A stretch of DNA of 64,000 nucleotides, taken from Prorocentrum cordatum (taxonomy: Eukaryota > Sar > Dinophyceae > Prorocentrales > Prorocentraceae). Shown piece after piece: positions 53,095 to 64,000 of this stretch. The stretch is from NCBI GenBank assembly GCA_963575745.1, contig CAUYUJ010011192.1, forward strand, positions 186,001-250,000, in the 5' to 3' direction. Position 1 is the stretch's first letter, and the number at the start of each line of letters is the position of its first letter. The translations under genes were made by a program, and so were the position numbers. The notes beneath the pieces are model-generated. The model was not told the origin of the DNA and searched no databases. It saw only the letters and a list, made by a program, of their open reading frames with translations.

Positions 53095-53545
53095 GGATGG
53101 ATGGGGGGCGCCTTTTCAAATGTGGCTCTCGCCTTCGCGTCGCGCACATTCGGCCCGACACTTTCAAACTTACACGGGTGGAGGCTGGTTCGTTCTCGAA
53201 ATGTTGCTCTCGCTTGCACGTATGCAAGCCAACGTGTTTTAGACATGGGGATACGAAACGTTTCGCCGGATGCTTCCTCAAAAACATCACCACAAGTGTA
53301 GAACCGTGAATCCGTGACACGGATGGAGGGCGGCTCCTTTTTAAAATAGCGCTCTCGCCTAAGACCTCGCTAGATTTCGCGAGCAGAAGTTCCAAGCTGT
53401 GAAACGACTACACATTACACGGGCGGAGGGAATTCCCTCTGCAAAACGGGGCTGCCGCTGGGCATTTCTTTGCCGTCGGACCGCATTCCGTGCAACTCGT
53501 ATGGCGGAAGGCACTCTCTTTCAGACCGGAGCTTCCGCCTGATGT
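53095..53545. repeat. Diverged tandem repeats of about 80-95 bp
   Basis: Blocks of the form GG(A/G)TGG(A)GG...CTTTTC...GCTCTCGCC begin near 53,095, 53,178, 53,322, 53,420 and 53,500. Similarity is loose. Confidence 0.6.
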
Positions 53546-54470
53546 GCAGGCCCATGGGGCGCTCGTCTTTCATGGACGGCGATTCGCGCGGTGAGAAAGA
53601 CCGCCTGCAGTGATTCATGAAGAGGGGGGATGTGGGACTCGAGGGGATGATGCAACATCTCTGATACATCTTGGGCTTAGTATGGTCAGATTCCCGTCGC
53701 TCCTCCCCACCGGTCCTCCTCTGAACCCCTTTGCCTCCCCCCTCCTCCTCCTCCTCCTCCTCCTCCTCCTCTTCCTCCTGGTCACTGCTCATTCTAGTTC
53801 TGCCCCCCCTCCCTCAAAGAGAGATGGGCCTTCACGAACAAGACCTGGTCTTTGCTGAGCGACGGGAAGCCCGAGCCTTGCCACGCGAGCTCTTCCCTGC
53901 CGGCCGACGAGCCGCCGGCGCACATGGATGAGGGTAGGGATGGGGATTGAGATGGGGGACGAGGCGGCAAAACGTAGGAGGCAGAAAGGGCACGAATGTG
54001 CGTAGGAACATACGGGAACGGCGGGTCGGGTATGATGTAGGGAACACGAAAGAACATGGGTTGACATGGGCGGAGAAACAACTGCTCGCGTCCACCCTCA
54101 GCGCATCCTTTCCCGATCCATTCGCCCCCTGCTTTTCCAAGGCTCGCTCGCCCCGACCCTTCTTTTTCGTCCTTCGAAGTGGGCCACCCCCGCTGAGCAT
54201 CGTGCCGTGCACATGCCCTTTGCGTGGCCCAGCCTCAGAGAGAAGCTGACTCGCTTCCCACTGGCAGTGCAAAGTGTCGTAGTAAAAGCTATTGTTGGGC
54301 GCGTGGACAACATCTTACAAGTTGCCAGTGGGCACTCATCCCCGCCTTTCTAAGTGCGCAGAGCAGCGGGGTGCCCTGGCTCACTGTTGTCACTGTGGCC
54401 TGCTCTGGAAGCTGGCGCCCCCGCCCGGTCCCAACCCGCTCTTGGCCGAATCCTTGTCAGCCCGTATCGT
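53545..54470. other. No gene recognised
   Basis: TCC microsatellite at 53,740-53,778. Short open frames on both strands without motif. Confidence 0.5.
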
Positions 54471-54812
54471 CTAGGGCATGTGCCTGCAAATCTGTGCGAT
54501 GACACAATCATTCGTGTGGTTCTGTTGTTCCACGCTTGCAAGTACAGGCGCGACCCCTACAATCGTGGTCGCGAAGGAACTGGGGATGCCAGCAGCCTGC
54601 CCCCCATTTAATGCGGCGGGCGCCTCCTGTCTGGCACGGCCCAGGGCCGCCAGAGCCTCGGCTGCCGACGGGTTGGTCAGCTTGTCGGTCGGGGAAGGCG
54701 GTTGTGGCGTTTCTTCAGGTGGCACGCGATTGAAGTTGAGCGCCAATGTGGCGGCGAGGCGTCCTGCATGGAGCTCCCTGGTGCTGATGGGCCTGTTTTC
54801 CACCACCACCAC
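54471..54812 (-). CDS. Hypothetical small ORF, 113 codons
   Basis: The minus frame from an ATG within a CCA-rich patch to a stop at 54471 has protein-like, Ala/Pro/Asn-containing composition (L-A-A-T-L-A-L-N-F-N-R-V-P, A-E-A-L-A-A-L-G-R). It begins inside the inverted repeat flanking a GGA tract and follows the LINE relic on the same strand. No family recognised; could be chance in GC-rich DNA. Confidence 0.25.
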   Translation of the reverse strand: MVVVENRPISTRELHAGRLAATLALNFNRVPPEETPQPPSPTDKLTNPSAAEALAALGRARQEAPAALNGGQAAGIPSSFATTIVGVAPVLASVEQQNHTNDCVIAQICRHMP

Positions 54813-54985
54813 AAGTTGGATGGGGGAAGTGAGGAGGAGGAGGAGGAGGAGGAGGAGGAGGAGGAGGAGGAAGAGGAGGAGGAGCAGGAGGAGGAGGAGC
54901 AGGAGGAGGAGAGGAGGCGGAGGAGGAGGAGGAGGAGCAGGAGGAGGACCTCCTCTCCCTCCAGCTTATGGTGGTGGTGGAAAAC
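54795..54985. repeat. Inverted repeat (29 bp) enclosing a GGA microsatellite
   Basis: GTTTTCCACCACCACCACAA (54795 on) is repeated in inverted orientation at 54957-54985 with about three mismatches. The 130-bp interior is (GGA)n with GCAGGA interruptions. Confidence 0.9.
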
Positions 54986-54992
54986 AAACTCA

Positions 54993-56295
54993 TCATGGTG
55001 CGGCGAAGCCGCTGAAGGGCACCGCAATCTCGAGCAGGCGCGGTATCCGCGCGCGACACTGCGGGGCCGCCCCCAGCGACGCGCGCATGGCGGGGGCCAG
55101 GCGCGTGACCCCCAGCGACGGCAGCTGCATGTAAGACCGCTCCGCCAAGCCGAGGAAAGCTCTCCATGACTCGCAGTTGCCAGAATGACAAAGAGTCTCG
55201 CGGGTGGCCCCGTGCTCGATGTCCTTAGATACCTTGCCCGGAACGCTCTCGAATTGTGCGGCGCAGGACAAGGCTTAGAAGGCGTGGGGACGACACGTGT
55301 GGATCGATGTCGCTGCCGGGGCCGCGGCATTCACGATCTCGACCACGCGGCGCCTGTGCTGAAGGATCGGCATGGCCCGTGATTCGTTGGTTACCGCGGG
55401 GCCGAGGGGCAAACCCAGCTACTTGACGAGGTAGGCGATGCTGAAGAATCCCCGGGAGTCCTGGCAGGGGCGCAGCCAGCCCCTGGAACTCGTCGACCGT
55501 GCGGGAGTCGAACGCGCCTCTCGTTGGCGCAGCAACGCATTTCTGGAAATTCGAGGTGGGGACCAGCCCGGCAGCTCCGCAGCGCGGAAATGGGGAGCCA
55601 GCTCAATGCCCGCGCCATCATATCGAGCTGCGCGAAGTTGGCCGTGACGTGTCGGCCGCGGAGAAGCCCGCGCTGGAAGGGCTGCGCTTTTACAACGACT
55701 CTGGCGCGGGTCTCCTTGTCGCAGCTGGCCGCAACGATCTTGGCGTCGGCGCTCTTGAGCTGTAGGGGCCGCAACTGCTCGGCCTTCTGGCGCGCGAGGA
55801 TGCCGCCCGCAAGGTCATCGCCCGTCGGGTTCGCGCCGAGATCGACGCGCTGATGCGTTGGAGGCGGGGGGGCCGCAGGGCAGGTCGCGCGACGTCCAAG
55901 CGCGCGTTGATGACGTGCTTGTTTGCCCGCGCGGCGCACGGGAGGCCATCCGGTCCTGGGGCTGAGCGCCGGGCCGCCTCGGCGGCCATCTCGACGTTGT
56001 GCAGCGTCGGGGCGTTGCAGCCAGGGGGGCCGAAGTCCTTGGCGTTCTCGACCAGGGGCCGCTGGTGGAGGTCGCTGCGCGCCGGCTTCTCCGCAAAGAC
56101 CCTGCCCCAGTACGTGCGGATGTGATCGAGAAATGCGAACTCGTCGAAGATGCCCTTTCCCTCGTGGACGACGGGTGGGAAGATCGCGCGGCGCTTCTCG
56201 GCCGCCCGCAGCTGGGCGCGCCGAGCTTCAGCTTTGCGAGCGCGGTGGAGACCGACCAGCTTCTCCTCGTCGGCGGTGCCGTTGCGCTGCCGCAT
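54993..56295 (-). pseudogene. LINE reverse transcriptase, catalytic block missing
   Basis: 56295-55690 contains A-A-R-R-S-A-P-G-P-D-G-L-P, the RT entry motif. 55939-55600 has R-P-L-Q-L-K-S-A-D-A-K-I-V-A-A and Q-R-G-L-L-R-G-R-H-V-T-A-N, the next RT blocks, ending Q-L-D. Only about 60 codons later, at about 55,415, another frame gives L-G-L-P-L-G-P (post-palm motif), followed after a stop at about 55,276 by A-L-S-C-A-A-Q-F-E and the C-terminal segment to 54,993. The F/Y-x-D-D block that should lie between Q-L-D and L-G-x-x-x-G-P is absent, implying a deletion. Confidence 0.7.
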
Positions 56296-56469
56296 GGCCT
56301 CGGCGGGCTCGCGGGAGTCCGTCGGGCGGCTGTCGAAAGAGCGTCTAAAGGGCGCTGCGTCGTGGAGCTCGGATCTGTCGATGGAGATGCGGATGCGTCC
56401 CTTCGAGATCTTGTGCTAGTGGGCAAGGGCGTGGGCCGGGTCGATGTCGCTGCGCCAGATCTGATGAGC

Positions 56470-57560
56470 TCAGGAGGTAGCTTTGGCGCTGTCATTTCCA
56501 GTGGACAGTTTCGCGCAGTGCGAGCTCCGCAAGGCGGAGTGCTGCTTGTAGGCCAGGTGCGAGCCCCTTCGAGGAACAACAACAATGAGGTCATTGAAGT
56601 TGAGCTTGAACTTGGCGTGCTTGAAGACGCGGTCGGGGATGCGCCGTGCGCCAGGACGCATGCGCTGGCGCGCGGAGACCCCCGTGCAGATCGGCGCGTG
56701 ACCGGGGATGCAGAGGACGAAAGGCCCATATGGATCTGGAAATACTTGTGCGCTCCAGTGCTACTTCGGAATCAACCACGATGGAATATGCGAAAGCTCT
56801 GTCCAGCCGAGATGCGCTGGGACCAGCAGGCCTGGGGGTCGCGCAGTGCGTCGGCGGGTCGCCGTGGCCCTCCACGACAGGGGACAGGATGTCGCCCCGG
56901 CGCCTGGCGGACTGGTCTGCGCAAGCATAGCTGCGCGGGGTCAGCGCAGGAAGCGTCGCGGTCCACCTGGAAGATGGTAGAGGGCGGGCCTGTCCGAGAA
57001 GTTGAAGTCGCCGAGGGCGGATGTGGCCGCGCGCTCAGGGGTCGCCGGGCAGCGGGCGCGGTCGGCGTGAATGCGATCTTCTACGGCGTCGAGGTCGGCG
57101 CGTCAGGAGTCAAAGGTGTGGATGCGGATGACGACGGGGCCCGGCGCCTCGAAGCCAATCTAGTCGCTGCGCGCCAACATCAGTTGTATAGGAGTAGAGC
57201 GGGGCCAGGAGCGATGCATGCTTGCTGCTGCCTTAACCTTCACATGCTTGCCCAGCTTCGGCACCAGGATGGCGACCCCGCCTGCGGCTCAATTGGGGAT
57301 GGAACAGAAGGTCGTAGGCGCGCAGAGCGCGGGCGCGATGCAGCGCCTGTCGGAGATCTCTTTCTCTGGCCCATGAGCTTCTTGAAATTCCCTCAGGGTG
57401 GGCTTGAGCTTGGGCATCCTGGCGACATGCTGGTCATCTTGGCGTCTCGCTTTCAACATCGTGATGTTGTGGGGCGCGGCAGTTCCCGGGCGCGTAGTGA
57501 GCTGGGGCGCGCGCGGCTGCGTCCTCTCCGCAGATGGCCGAGGAAAGAATATTCGCTCGG
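56470..57560 (-). pseudogene. LINE endonuclease domain (fragmented)
   Basis: T-L-R-E-F-Q-E-A-H-G near 57,400 matches the L-Q-E-x-H-G box with the catalytic Glu. G-G-V-A-I-L-V-P lies near 57,285. S-R-L-D-R-A-F lies near 56,800, followed by G-H-A-P-I (in place of S-D-H-x-P) near 56,700 and R-R-I-P-D-R-V-F-K-H near 56,640, the usual exit into the RT linker. At least four frame changes separate these blocks. The D/H pair is only partly preserved. Confidence 0.6.
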
Positions 57561-57580
57561 GCAAGAATAAGTCTACCTTT

Positions 57581-58846
57581 TCATGGGGCACATGCAATGC
57601 TAGATGCGCCACTCGGCGTCCGCGTCGGCGGGCTTGGCCAGGGCGTGGAAGAAGGACTGGGCGCGGCGGTGTCGAATGTGAACTGCGCGTTGGCGATGTG
57701 CCCCCCGAGGGTTGCGCGGTTCCAGTAGATGGTCGGCATGTCCTCTGGCTGGCAGCCAACCTTATTGCGAGCCACGGGCTGGCTGCGCCGGGAGATCTGG
57801 CCCTGGCGGCGGTCGATGCGCCAATGGTGGCGCGCGCGCGATCTTGATCTGGCCGTGGGACTTCTCGGTGATGATCTTATTTTCTGGCGTGGCGAGGGCC
57901 CGTCGTGCGCGACTCGGACGGGCGCGCCCTGTCAAGGTCTGCGCCATCGTCCGTCGACTTGTTCGGGTTTGGCGAAGTCTTCGCGGCACTTGGAGGCGGC
58001 CTCTGCTTCGTGGCCTTGAAGCTGAACCTGGGAACAACGCGCCTTTCCTTCCCCTAGGAAGCGGTGGTCGGCGTTGGGCGGGAGCTCGCGCGCGCCCTGT
58101 AGCCGCGGTGAGAGAGCGCGCGTGATCTGTTCCTTCGCGATCGGTTCTGGCGACTCGAGGCAGAGGGGGCTGGAGTTCGGGCCCCCGTCGTACTTGGCTG
58201 CGCCCTCGGCGTTGACCATGCCGACCATGCGCTCTGCCTGGGCCAGCTCCCTCAGCAGTCCTCGACAAACTTCCAGGCTTGGTCTTGTCGCGCGGCTTGA
58301 ACGCTCGGGGCAGCGCGTAGGCCGCTGGGGTCGCCAATGCGCGAACCTCTTCTCGTTTTTTGCGGCGCCGTGCTTTGGGCTCCAGCCTCGGACTGCCGTG
58401 GCCAGATCCCTTGTGCGCTTTGAAGGCGTGGCCCACTTGCGCTGCGACCATCTCTGCGATTTCATACTTGAATAATTCGCGTTTTCGAAGTTGGATGCCG
58501 TGGTGTCCTGTGTGCCCCCTTGCCGCCGCGGCACTGGCGCTGTCGCAAATGCCTGCCCATGGATGCTATCCTCGATGGGGATCGCGTCGCCCGTCTCCAG
58601 GCGAGGGGCCGAGTGGGGCGCGGGGGCCGCCGCCGGCAACGCGAGCAGCTCCGGGTCAGCGGGGGGGGGGGGGGGTTGGAGCGACTCTTCGTCGCGCGAG
58701 ACGCAGACAGCGCCGGCGCAGAAGCCGTCGGCAGATGGCGACATAGCATCAAGTTGATGCCGTGTGAATATGGAGGGGCACCCAGACTGCGGCGCTCGGG
58801 GCATGGAGTGATCCGGCAAAAACTCACAATATGGGGGGGCGTCCAA
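57581..58846 (-). pseudogene. LINE ORF1-like region
   Basis: The minus frame from 58846 to 57932 encodes a low-complexity N-terminus, then L-L-R-E-L-A-Q-A-E-R-M-V-G-M-V-N-A-E and a following K-E-Q-I-T-R-A-L-S segment typical of the ORF1-like part of dinoflagellate LINEs (from memory). It continues in other frames through T-E-K-S-H-G-Q-I-K to N-K-V-G-C-Q-P ... I-Y-W-N-R-A near 57,740. Presumed RNA-binding/ribonucleoprotein role. Broken by at least two frame changes. Confidence 0.5.
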
Positions 58847-58849
58847 CAG

Positions 58850-61240
58850 GATGCGAAAGTCTGGATTGCCAGCCGCGGACCAGCGGCATCCGCTTTGCCC
58901 CCCTGGGGACCGAATCGCCCTGGGCCAAAATGATCACCGAGGAGGAGGAGGCGGAAGGGGGGGGGCGAAGGGGATGGGGGGAGGGGCGGGGCGGAGTGGG
59001 GAGGCAGCGGCCCGCGCCCGTCGATGCGAGGCGCCCCCCCCCCCCCCGGGCGCAGCGGCGCAGCCTCGGGGCAGCCTCGGGGCGGCCGCGGCGCAGGACA
59101 GTGGCGCGGCCGCGATGTCGAGGCGACGAAGGAAGGGGCTGCCGCGGCCAAGCGGTGGAGGGTGATTGCGCAGCGGCAGCGCTGCTGCAGCGCAGCGATG
59201 TTGTCGCGCCGGGGCCAGAGCAGGACCGATGGGGGTTTTGGGAACGAGCCCGCTAGACCACTCGCGCCAGAAGGCGCCGTTGAGATTTCGGCGCGAATCG
59301 CCCGCGAGGCAAGCTCGCGCGCGCGCCCGTGCATTCATGCGCGCGTTCGCGCGCGCTCGCGCTCAGATGCGCGCGTTTGCTCGCGCGCGCAAGCTTGCCC
59401 GCCCCCCCCCTCCAATCGCTGGCCACGTGAGTCGACCCCTTGCCTTGCCAGCGCGTGTCTCCATCGGTGCTTGCAAGAGCTCGCGTGCCTGGCAACTTGA
59501 ACGAATGCTCAGCGAGCCGGGGTTGCATCTATGTCCACGTGCTCATGCCGTCTCCAATTGAATCATGCATGCGGGTACTTCAGCGCGCGCGCTTTGCCGC
59601 CTGATCCGTTTCTTTCCGCCCGCCTTCCACGATTATTTTCCATCCGGCGCGCGCCAAATCCATGCCCGTGTCCTTTACTGCCAGCGACATGCATCCTAGT
59701 GGCATCCCCTTCGGGGGGGGCGCCCCCCTGCCCCCCCGGGTCCGGGGCCGGCCCCATCGCGATGCGTTTGAACGTCCAGTGTGTCACATAATGGACTGAA
59801 GACGGCTCCAGATAGCCCGAATTCGCTTCTAGGATCGCCCCAGATAGTCAACGATGGTTCCAGATAACTAGCTTCGAGCTCGCCTCAATCATGTCTCGAG
59901 ACCGCCCGCAAGCTGCTCCAAGTGGCCAGGGCGCCCCCCGGGGAGGCCCAGCAGAAACCATAATCCCCTGGCCCGAGAGGGCCCCGAAACGGCCCAGCGA
60001 GTTCCCCATCGGCGCCCCAGCTGGGCCCCTAGAAACGATTTGGAAGACCCCGACGGGGAGGGAAAATCAAGACCACTCCCCTTCTTGGATCGATGGCCTC
60101 CAAGATGGCCCCGAGACCCGTCGGGCCCCCCAGAGCCTCCCACGTGGGCCGATGATAGCCTCGCGAAAACCCCCGAAGGCCCCGAAAGAGCCACGACACG
60201 GCCCAAGAGGCCCTCGAAACGTCGCCAAGATGGCCTCAGCATGGCCCCAACCTTCACGACGCTCCCAGAGCGACAAATCTGCAAAGGCTGGGTTGACTGG
60301 CGTCGCCGTCGCCTGGCGATGGGGCGAACGCTGTCAGGCCGCTCCCGCTGCAGCTATAACAATGATGCCGGCGGCGTGGCGCGACGCGAACTGATGCGCA
60401 CTGCTGCGAATGACAACCAAACGCGCGTTTAAACCGAAAAAAAAAAAAACAATATTGCGCCGGGGCAGCCGCGGGGCAGCCGCGGGGCGCCCGCAGGGCA
60501 AACGCGGGGCAGCCTATTGGGCCAGCGACGCAGAGCAGACGGGGAGACATGCCGCTGCGCTTGCTTTTTGAAATCTCTCCGCATGCCCCGCTTGCCGAAA
60601 AGGCCCCACTTGCCCTGCTTGGCACCGTCGCGCCCCAAGCGGGGCCGAGCGGCCCCCCCGCTTCCAGGCAGCCGGGGCCCATCGATCCCCCCGAGTCCTC
60701 GAGCGTGAGCGGGCGGGGGGGCAAATGGGGCAAGCGGGGCAAGTGGCCCATATTGGACAGGCCGGCTTTTCACTCGTAGGGGCCCTCTGGGAGCGCACTG
60801 CAAACGCCCGCCCGCAGGCGCTCCAAGGGGGGGGGCAGCGCACATATGGAACGGAATTCTCCGGAAAGCGCAGGAAAATTAAAGACGGCTGCAAGCCTCA
60901 ATTCTCGACCCTCGAGCGGCAGCGGCGGGCGCCTGGCGTCTTCTTCCGGGGCCCTCTCGCCTAATCCTCCCTCGACCTCCTCTGCCCGTGCCGGACCCCC
61001 TCGGGGCCCCGGAAAAGCCCGGGGGCGCCGGAAAAGCCCGGGGGCCCCCGGGGGGCTTCTGGGAGCTCCCTGAAGCTAGAGAAACATAGCACGCAACCGA
61101 AACCCTCTTCCTCGACCCTCGAACGGCGGCCGCGGCGACATCGACGGCGGGGCCGGCCGGCCGAGCGTCGGGCTCGCTGCCGCGGCGGCCCCCGCAGGCG
61201 CGGCGCTCGTTGAGGCCGCGGCCGAGGCCCGACGACGAAG
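58850..61240. other. No confident gene; GC-rich low complexity
   Basis: Includes CG-dipyrimidine-rich 59,300-59,410 (CGCGCGCG runs), sparse CCAAGA-family units at 60,000-60,220, and a GCCGCGGGGCAGCC minisatellite at 60,455-60,520. Frames are long but compositionally trivial (Ala/Arg/Pro). Confidence 0.5.
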
Positions 61241-61243
61241 GTG

Positions 61244-61247
61244 GCTC

Positions 61248-61326
<79 letters not shown>

Positions 61327-61353
61327 CTCTCTCTCTGTTCTCTCTCTCTCTCT

Positions 61354-61392
<39 letters not shown>

Positions 61393-61446
61393 GTCCCTCT
61401 CTCTCTCTATTTGCTTTTATGTTTTCCCTCTCTCTCTCTCGCTCGT

Positions 61447-61489
<43 letters not shown>

Positions 61490-61799
61490 ATATGTTCTCC
61501 CTCTCTCTGATTTGCTTTTATGTTATGTGTTCCCGCTCTCTCATTTTTGTTTTTTTTCTCTCTCTCTCTCTCTCTATTTATTTATTTATTGTTCTCTCTC
61601 TCTCTCTCTCCCTCTCTCTCTTTGCTTTCATATATTTACCCTCTCTCTCTTGTTCTCTCTCTCTCTCTATATATAATACACATATATACACATAGTTATT
61701 GATTCTCTCTCTCTCTCTCTTTCGCCCTCGCTCTCGCCCCCTCATTTTTGGTTTCATTGCGTTTCTTCATCTCTCTCTCTCTCACTCTTTGTTGTTCCC

Positions 61800-61834
<35 letters not shown>

Positions 61835-61889
61835 CCCTCTATTGTTTTTGATCTGTGTTTCTTTATTAATTCATGTATGTATTGTTTTG

Positions 61890-61948
<59 letters not shown>

Positions 61949-61950
61949 CC
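61244..61950. repeat. CT dinucleotide array, about 700 bp
   Basis: (CT)n with T-runs, TATATA patches and short unique breaks, finishing in a C-run at about 61,950. Serine/leucine-rich translations are artefacts. Confidence 0.97.
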
Positions 61951-62348
61951 CCCCCCCCCCCGGGGCCCTCGTCGCCGCGGGAAATTGCGATTGCGAGAAC
62001 TGCCGCCGTCGCAGCCGGGGGGGCGAATCCACGTTGCCCGCGGGCGCCGAAAAGGGGGGGGCGAAGCGCCCGCGAAGCAAGAATAACGCGGGCGAGCTGG
62101 GGGCCCGCGCGGCAGGAAGGAGGCGCTGCTCATGGCGGCGGCGCGCCCGGCCCTAGCTCGCTCTCTGGATGCGCCCCGGCGCCCGCGACGTCAGGGAGCG
62201 GCGGCCGCGCGCCCCCCTCTCGATCACGCGAGCGGGAAGCCTGCTCGCCCCGCGGAGCCTGCTGCGGGCCCCCGCCACTCGGCGAACTGGTGGTCCTGGT
62301 TTGGTTGATGCGCAGGGCCTTGGTGACCTCGATGGCCGAAGTCTCCGC

Positions 62349-63252
62349 CTAGGGCCGCGGCCCTTTCTCCGTCTTCACCACTGGCCAGCCCCCCTGCTTG
62401 TTCACTGCCCCCGGCGCCGCCGCCTCGACGTCGTCGAGAACGCGGGAGGTCCGGGGCGCCCCCGTGGCGCCCTTCAGCGCCTGGCCTGGGTTCTTGATGC
62501 CGCGCTCCCTCATCCTCTCCTTCAGGCCCAGTCGTAAGTCTGCGCGGGCGAGGGCGCCGTCCATCGCCTTGCCTCGCGCGCGGATGGCGCGCTGGGGCCG
62601 CGTCCCCGGCTCGGGCTGAATCACGGCGCAGGCTGCAAGTTCCACCTGGTCCTGGACGTTCAAGCCAGCTGCTCCTCGAGCTTCGTCCGGCTGGCGCAGC
62701 AGTAGTCCGTGGGCCGCATGGCGACCTTGGCGAACATGTGGATGTCCGAATTCGCGCAGTTGAGCATCTCGATGAAAGCCGCCCTGAGGGGGCGCGGGGG
62801 GTCGGCGACGAAATCGTTCGCGGCTCGGACCGCAGCGTCCAGCAACGACGCCGCGAACCAGTCCAGAACGCGCCGCTGCTCTCTCTGCGCGGCGCCCCGG
62901 CCCATCCAGCCGAAGTGCCCGCGCGGGAAATTCCCCCTGGGCGTCGCGGCCCTGGCCGACGTCACGCTCCGCGGAATTGCAACAGACTCAGCGGGGCCTC
63001 CTGGCGAAGCCCGCGCGCCGCGACCCCCGGGCGCAGGGCGTGACGCGCCCCTGTTGACTGGGATCTGGCCCGGGACGCAGTGCAGGAAAGAGAAGTCGCT
63101 GAGGTTGTAACGTCCGAGCCCGGACACGCTAGCGTCGCGCTCGCCGCTCGCCAGCTGCGGCATCTCGGGGCGAAGGCGATGCCCATGGTGTCCTCCGACT
63201 GCGGCGGCTCGTGGCACATGCTGCGCTCCGCTGTGGAAGACCCGCTGCGGCG
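62349..63252 (-). CDS. Uncharacterised minus-strand coding block
   Basis: The exon starts after a TTTTCCATTAG acceptor (63253-63254). The minus frame gives a His/Arg-containing segment (G-R-Y-N-L-S-D-F-S-F-L-H-C-V-P-G), a low-complexity Arg/Gly/Pro stretch, and an ordered helical part between about 62,880 and 62,665 (V-L-D-W-F-A-A-S-L-L-D-A-A-V-R-A, F-I-E-M-L-N-C-A-N-S-D-I-H-M-F). It stops at 62,660 while a second frame carries on to 62,349 with Lys/Arg/Glu-rich helical sequence (L-G-L-K-E-R-M-R-E-R). An intron or frameshift near 62,660 is likely. No family recognised. Confidence 0.4.
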
Positions 63253-63589
63253 CTAATGGAAAACTGATCGGGGGCCTTTCCTGCGCTGAACTCAAGCTCG
63301 CCCCGAGGCCCTGCCCCGCGGCCTGCCGCAGGCCCGCCCCGAATCCCCCCCCGAAGCCTAAACTTCCTCGCGCGAGCCCGCCGAAAGCCCCCCCCATGCC
63401 CTTCCCATTGTCCCGCCGCAGCCTGGCCCATAAGCCCCCGCCCCCCGAAACTTACCGCGAGCCTGCCCCGAGGCCCTTCCCGCGAGCCCACCCCGGGTTG
63501 CCCTGGGCCTGAGCCGTGGCCCTTCCCTTAAGCTTGCCATCGGCCTGCCCCGACGCTCTTCCCCTGGGCTGAGGTGCCTTTTTTTTTCC

Positions 63590-64000
63590 TGGACATGCCA
63601 AATTCCTGTGGCCCTTGATCGCGCAATCTTCTGAGCGCGCTGGTCTTTCCCGCAGCAACTCCGGCGCGTCGGGGCGGCTCAGCAGGCGCTCGCAGACGAA
63701 CCGGCGCATGCTCGCCCTGCGAATGGGCAGCGGCCCCGCAGGGAAAGCGCCGACCGTGGCAGCCCTGACGCGTCGGGCCTCCTCGGCGTCGCTGAGGCGT
63801 GCGCCCTGATGCTCTGCCCGCCCGATCATGACGCAGAGGCCATGGTGGACTGCCTCTGGCGGCCAGGAGTTGGCCATCGCCGTCTCCGCAGTGGCATTGC
63901 GATGTGACAGCGTGGCCCGCTTCGCCAGAGAGAACGACGCGTCGCTGCCGATGTCCACGCGGGTCCTGGCGCCCTGGACAATCTCCCAAAGCCGCCTGCG
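63590..64000 (-). CDS. Uncharacterised exon, 5' partial at window edge
   Basis: The minus frame is open from the window end to about 63,590: L-W-E-I-V-Q-G-A-R-T-R-V-D-I-G-S-D-A-S-F, then helical Ala/Glu/Arg-rich sequence with R-R-F-V-C-E-R-L-L. It then grades into Gly/Arg-rich repeats (63,250-63,580) that look intronic (GCCCTTCCCGCGAGCCTGCC-type units). It probably belongs to the same gene as 62,349-63,252. No domain recognised. Confidence 0.4.

Larger units (their letters stand above)
54993..58846 (-). mobile_element. Decayed non-LTR retrotransposon (LINE)
   Basis: Reading the minus strand from 58,846 to 54,993 gives, in order, an ORF1-like protein, an apurinic-type endonuclease and a reverse transcriptase, spread over many frames. 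Order and motifs fit the L1-like elements abundant in dinoflagellates. Ends were not defined: no poly-A tail or target duplication was recognised. A 523-codon antisense frame (55,999-57,570) is a GC-bias shadow. Confidence 0.75.

Noticed and set aside
55999-57570. 523-codon plus-strand ORF
   Set aside because: It is antisense to LINE endonuclease and RT motifs on the minus strand; no protein family resemblance; long frames are expected at this GC content.
61210-61950. Ser/Leu-rich ORFs resembling membrane segments
   Set aside because: CT dinucleotide array.

Overview
This window reads as nuclear DNA of a dinoflagellate; a Prorocentrum- or Symbiodiniaceae-type genome is my inference from family resemblance, not a database result. 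The DNA is GC-rich and saturated with micro- and minisatellites. There are no operons or bacterial start signals, and coding sequence lies in short exons separated by low-complexity introns. Three clear introns end in AG|G, the acceptor typical of dinoflagellates. The recognisable proteins are also dinoflagellate-like: cysteine-rich zinc proteins, a degenerate PPR array, non-LTR and Copia-type retroelements, and a DDE-like transposase family. A 100-N scaffold gap lies at 1719-1818.

Layout. 1-7.5 kb: minus-strand exons of cysteine-rich proteins (RanBP2-like finger plus coiled coil; a 6160-7488 gene with two apparent frameshifts) separated by TCC-rich introns. 8.5-10.8 kb: minus-strand DDE-like transposase, two visible exons, broken by one in-frame TAG. 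12.4-16.7 kb: three or four further minus-strand coding blocks, one of them an RNase H domain of retroelement type. 17-19 kb and 23.6-24.2 kb: 60-bp and palindromic dispersed repeats. 19.4-21.6 kb: a PPR-repeat pseudogene of about 20 units with stops and frameshifts. 25.3-28.7 kb: about three kilobase-scale tandem repeats of clearly different composition. 29-43 kb: mostly satellites (10-12, 28, 6, 73 and 42 bp), with one plus-strand LINE fragment (about 32.9-33.4 kb) and one minus-strand CxxC-rich zinc protein (35.05-35.66 kb).

44,907-51,518 is the best-defined object: a Copia-like LTR retrotransposon on the minus strand. It has about 209-bp LTRs with TG...CA ends, a 5-bp target duplication (GGGGC), a primer-binding site and polypurine tract directly abutting the LTRs, and gag-zinc knuckle-protease-integrase-RT-RNase H remains in Copia order. 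It is inactivated by frameshifts, a nonsense codon and an apparent RT deletion, and it carries an unexplained extra ORF upstream of gag. 54.99-58.85 kb is a decayed non-LTR retrotransposon (ORF1-like, endonuclease, RT), also minus strand. 62.3-64 kb holds two or more uncharacterised minus-strand coding blocks running off the window.

Nearly every recognisable coding segment is on the minus strand, consistent with the long unidirectional gene blocks of dinoflagellates. No rRNA, tRNA, CRISPR array, telomere repeat or spliced-leader gene was seen. Eukaryotic start codons and exact splice sites are approximate unless a junction is stated.
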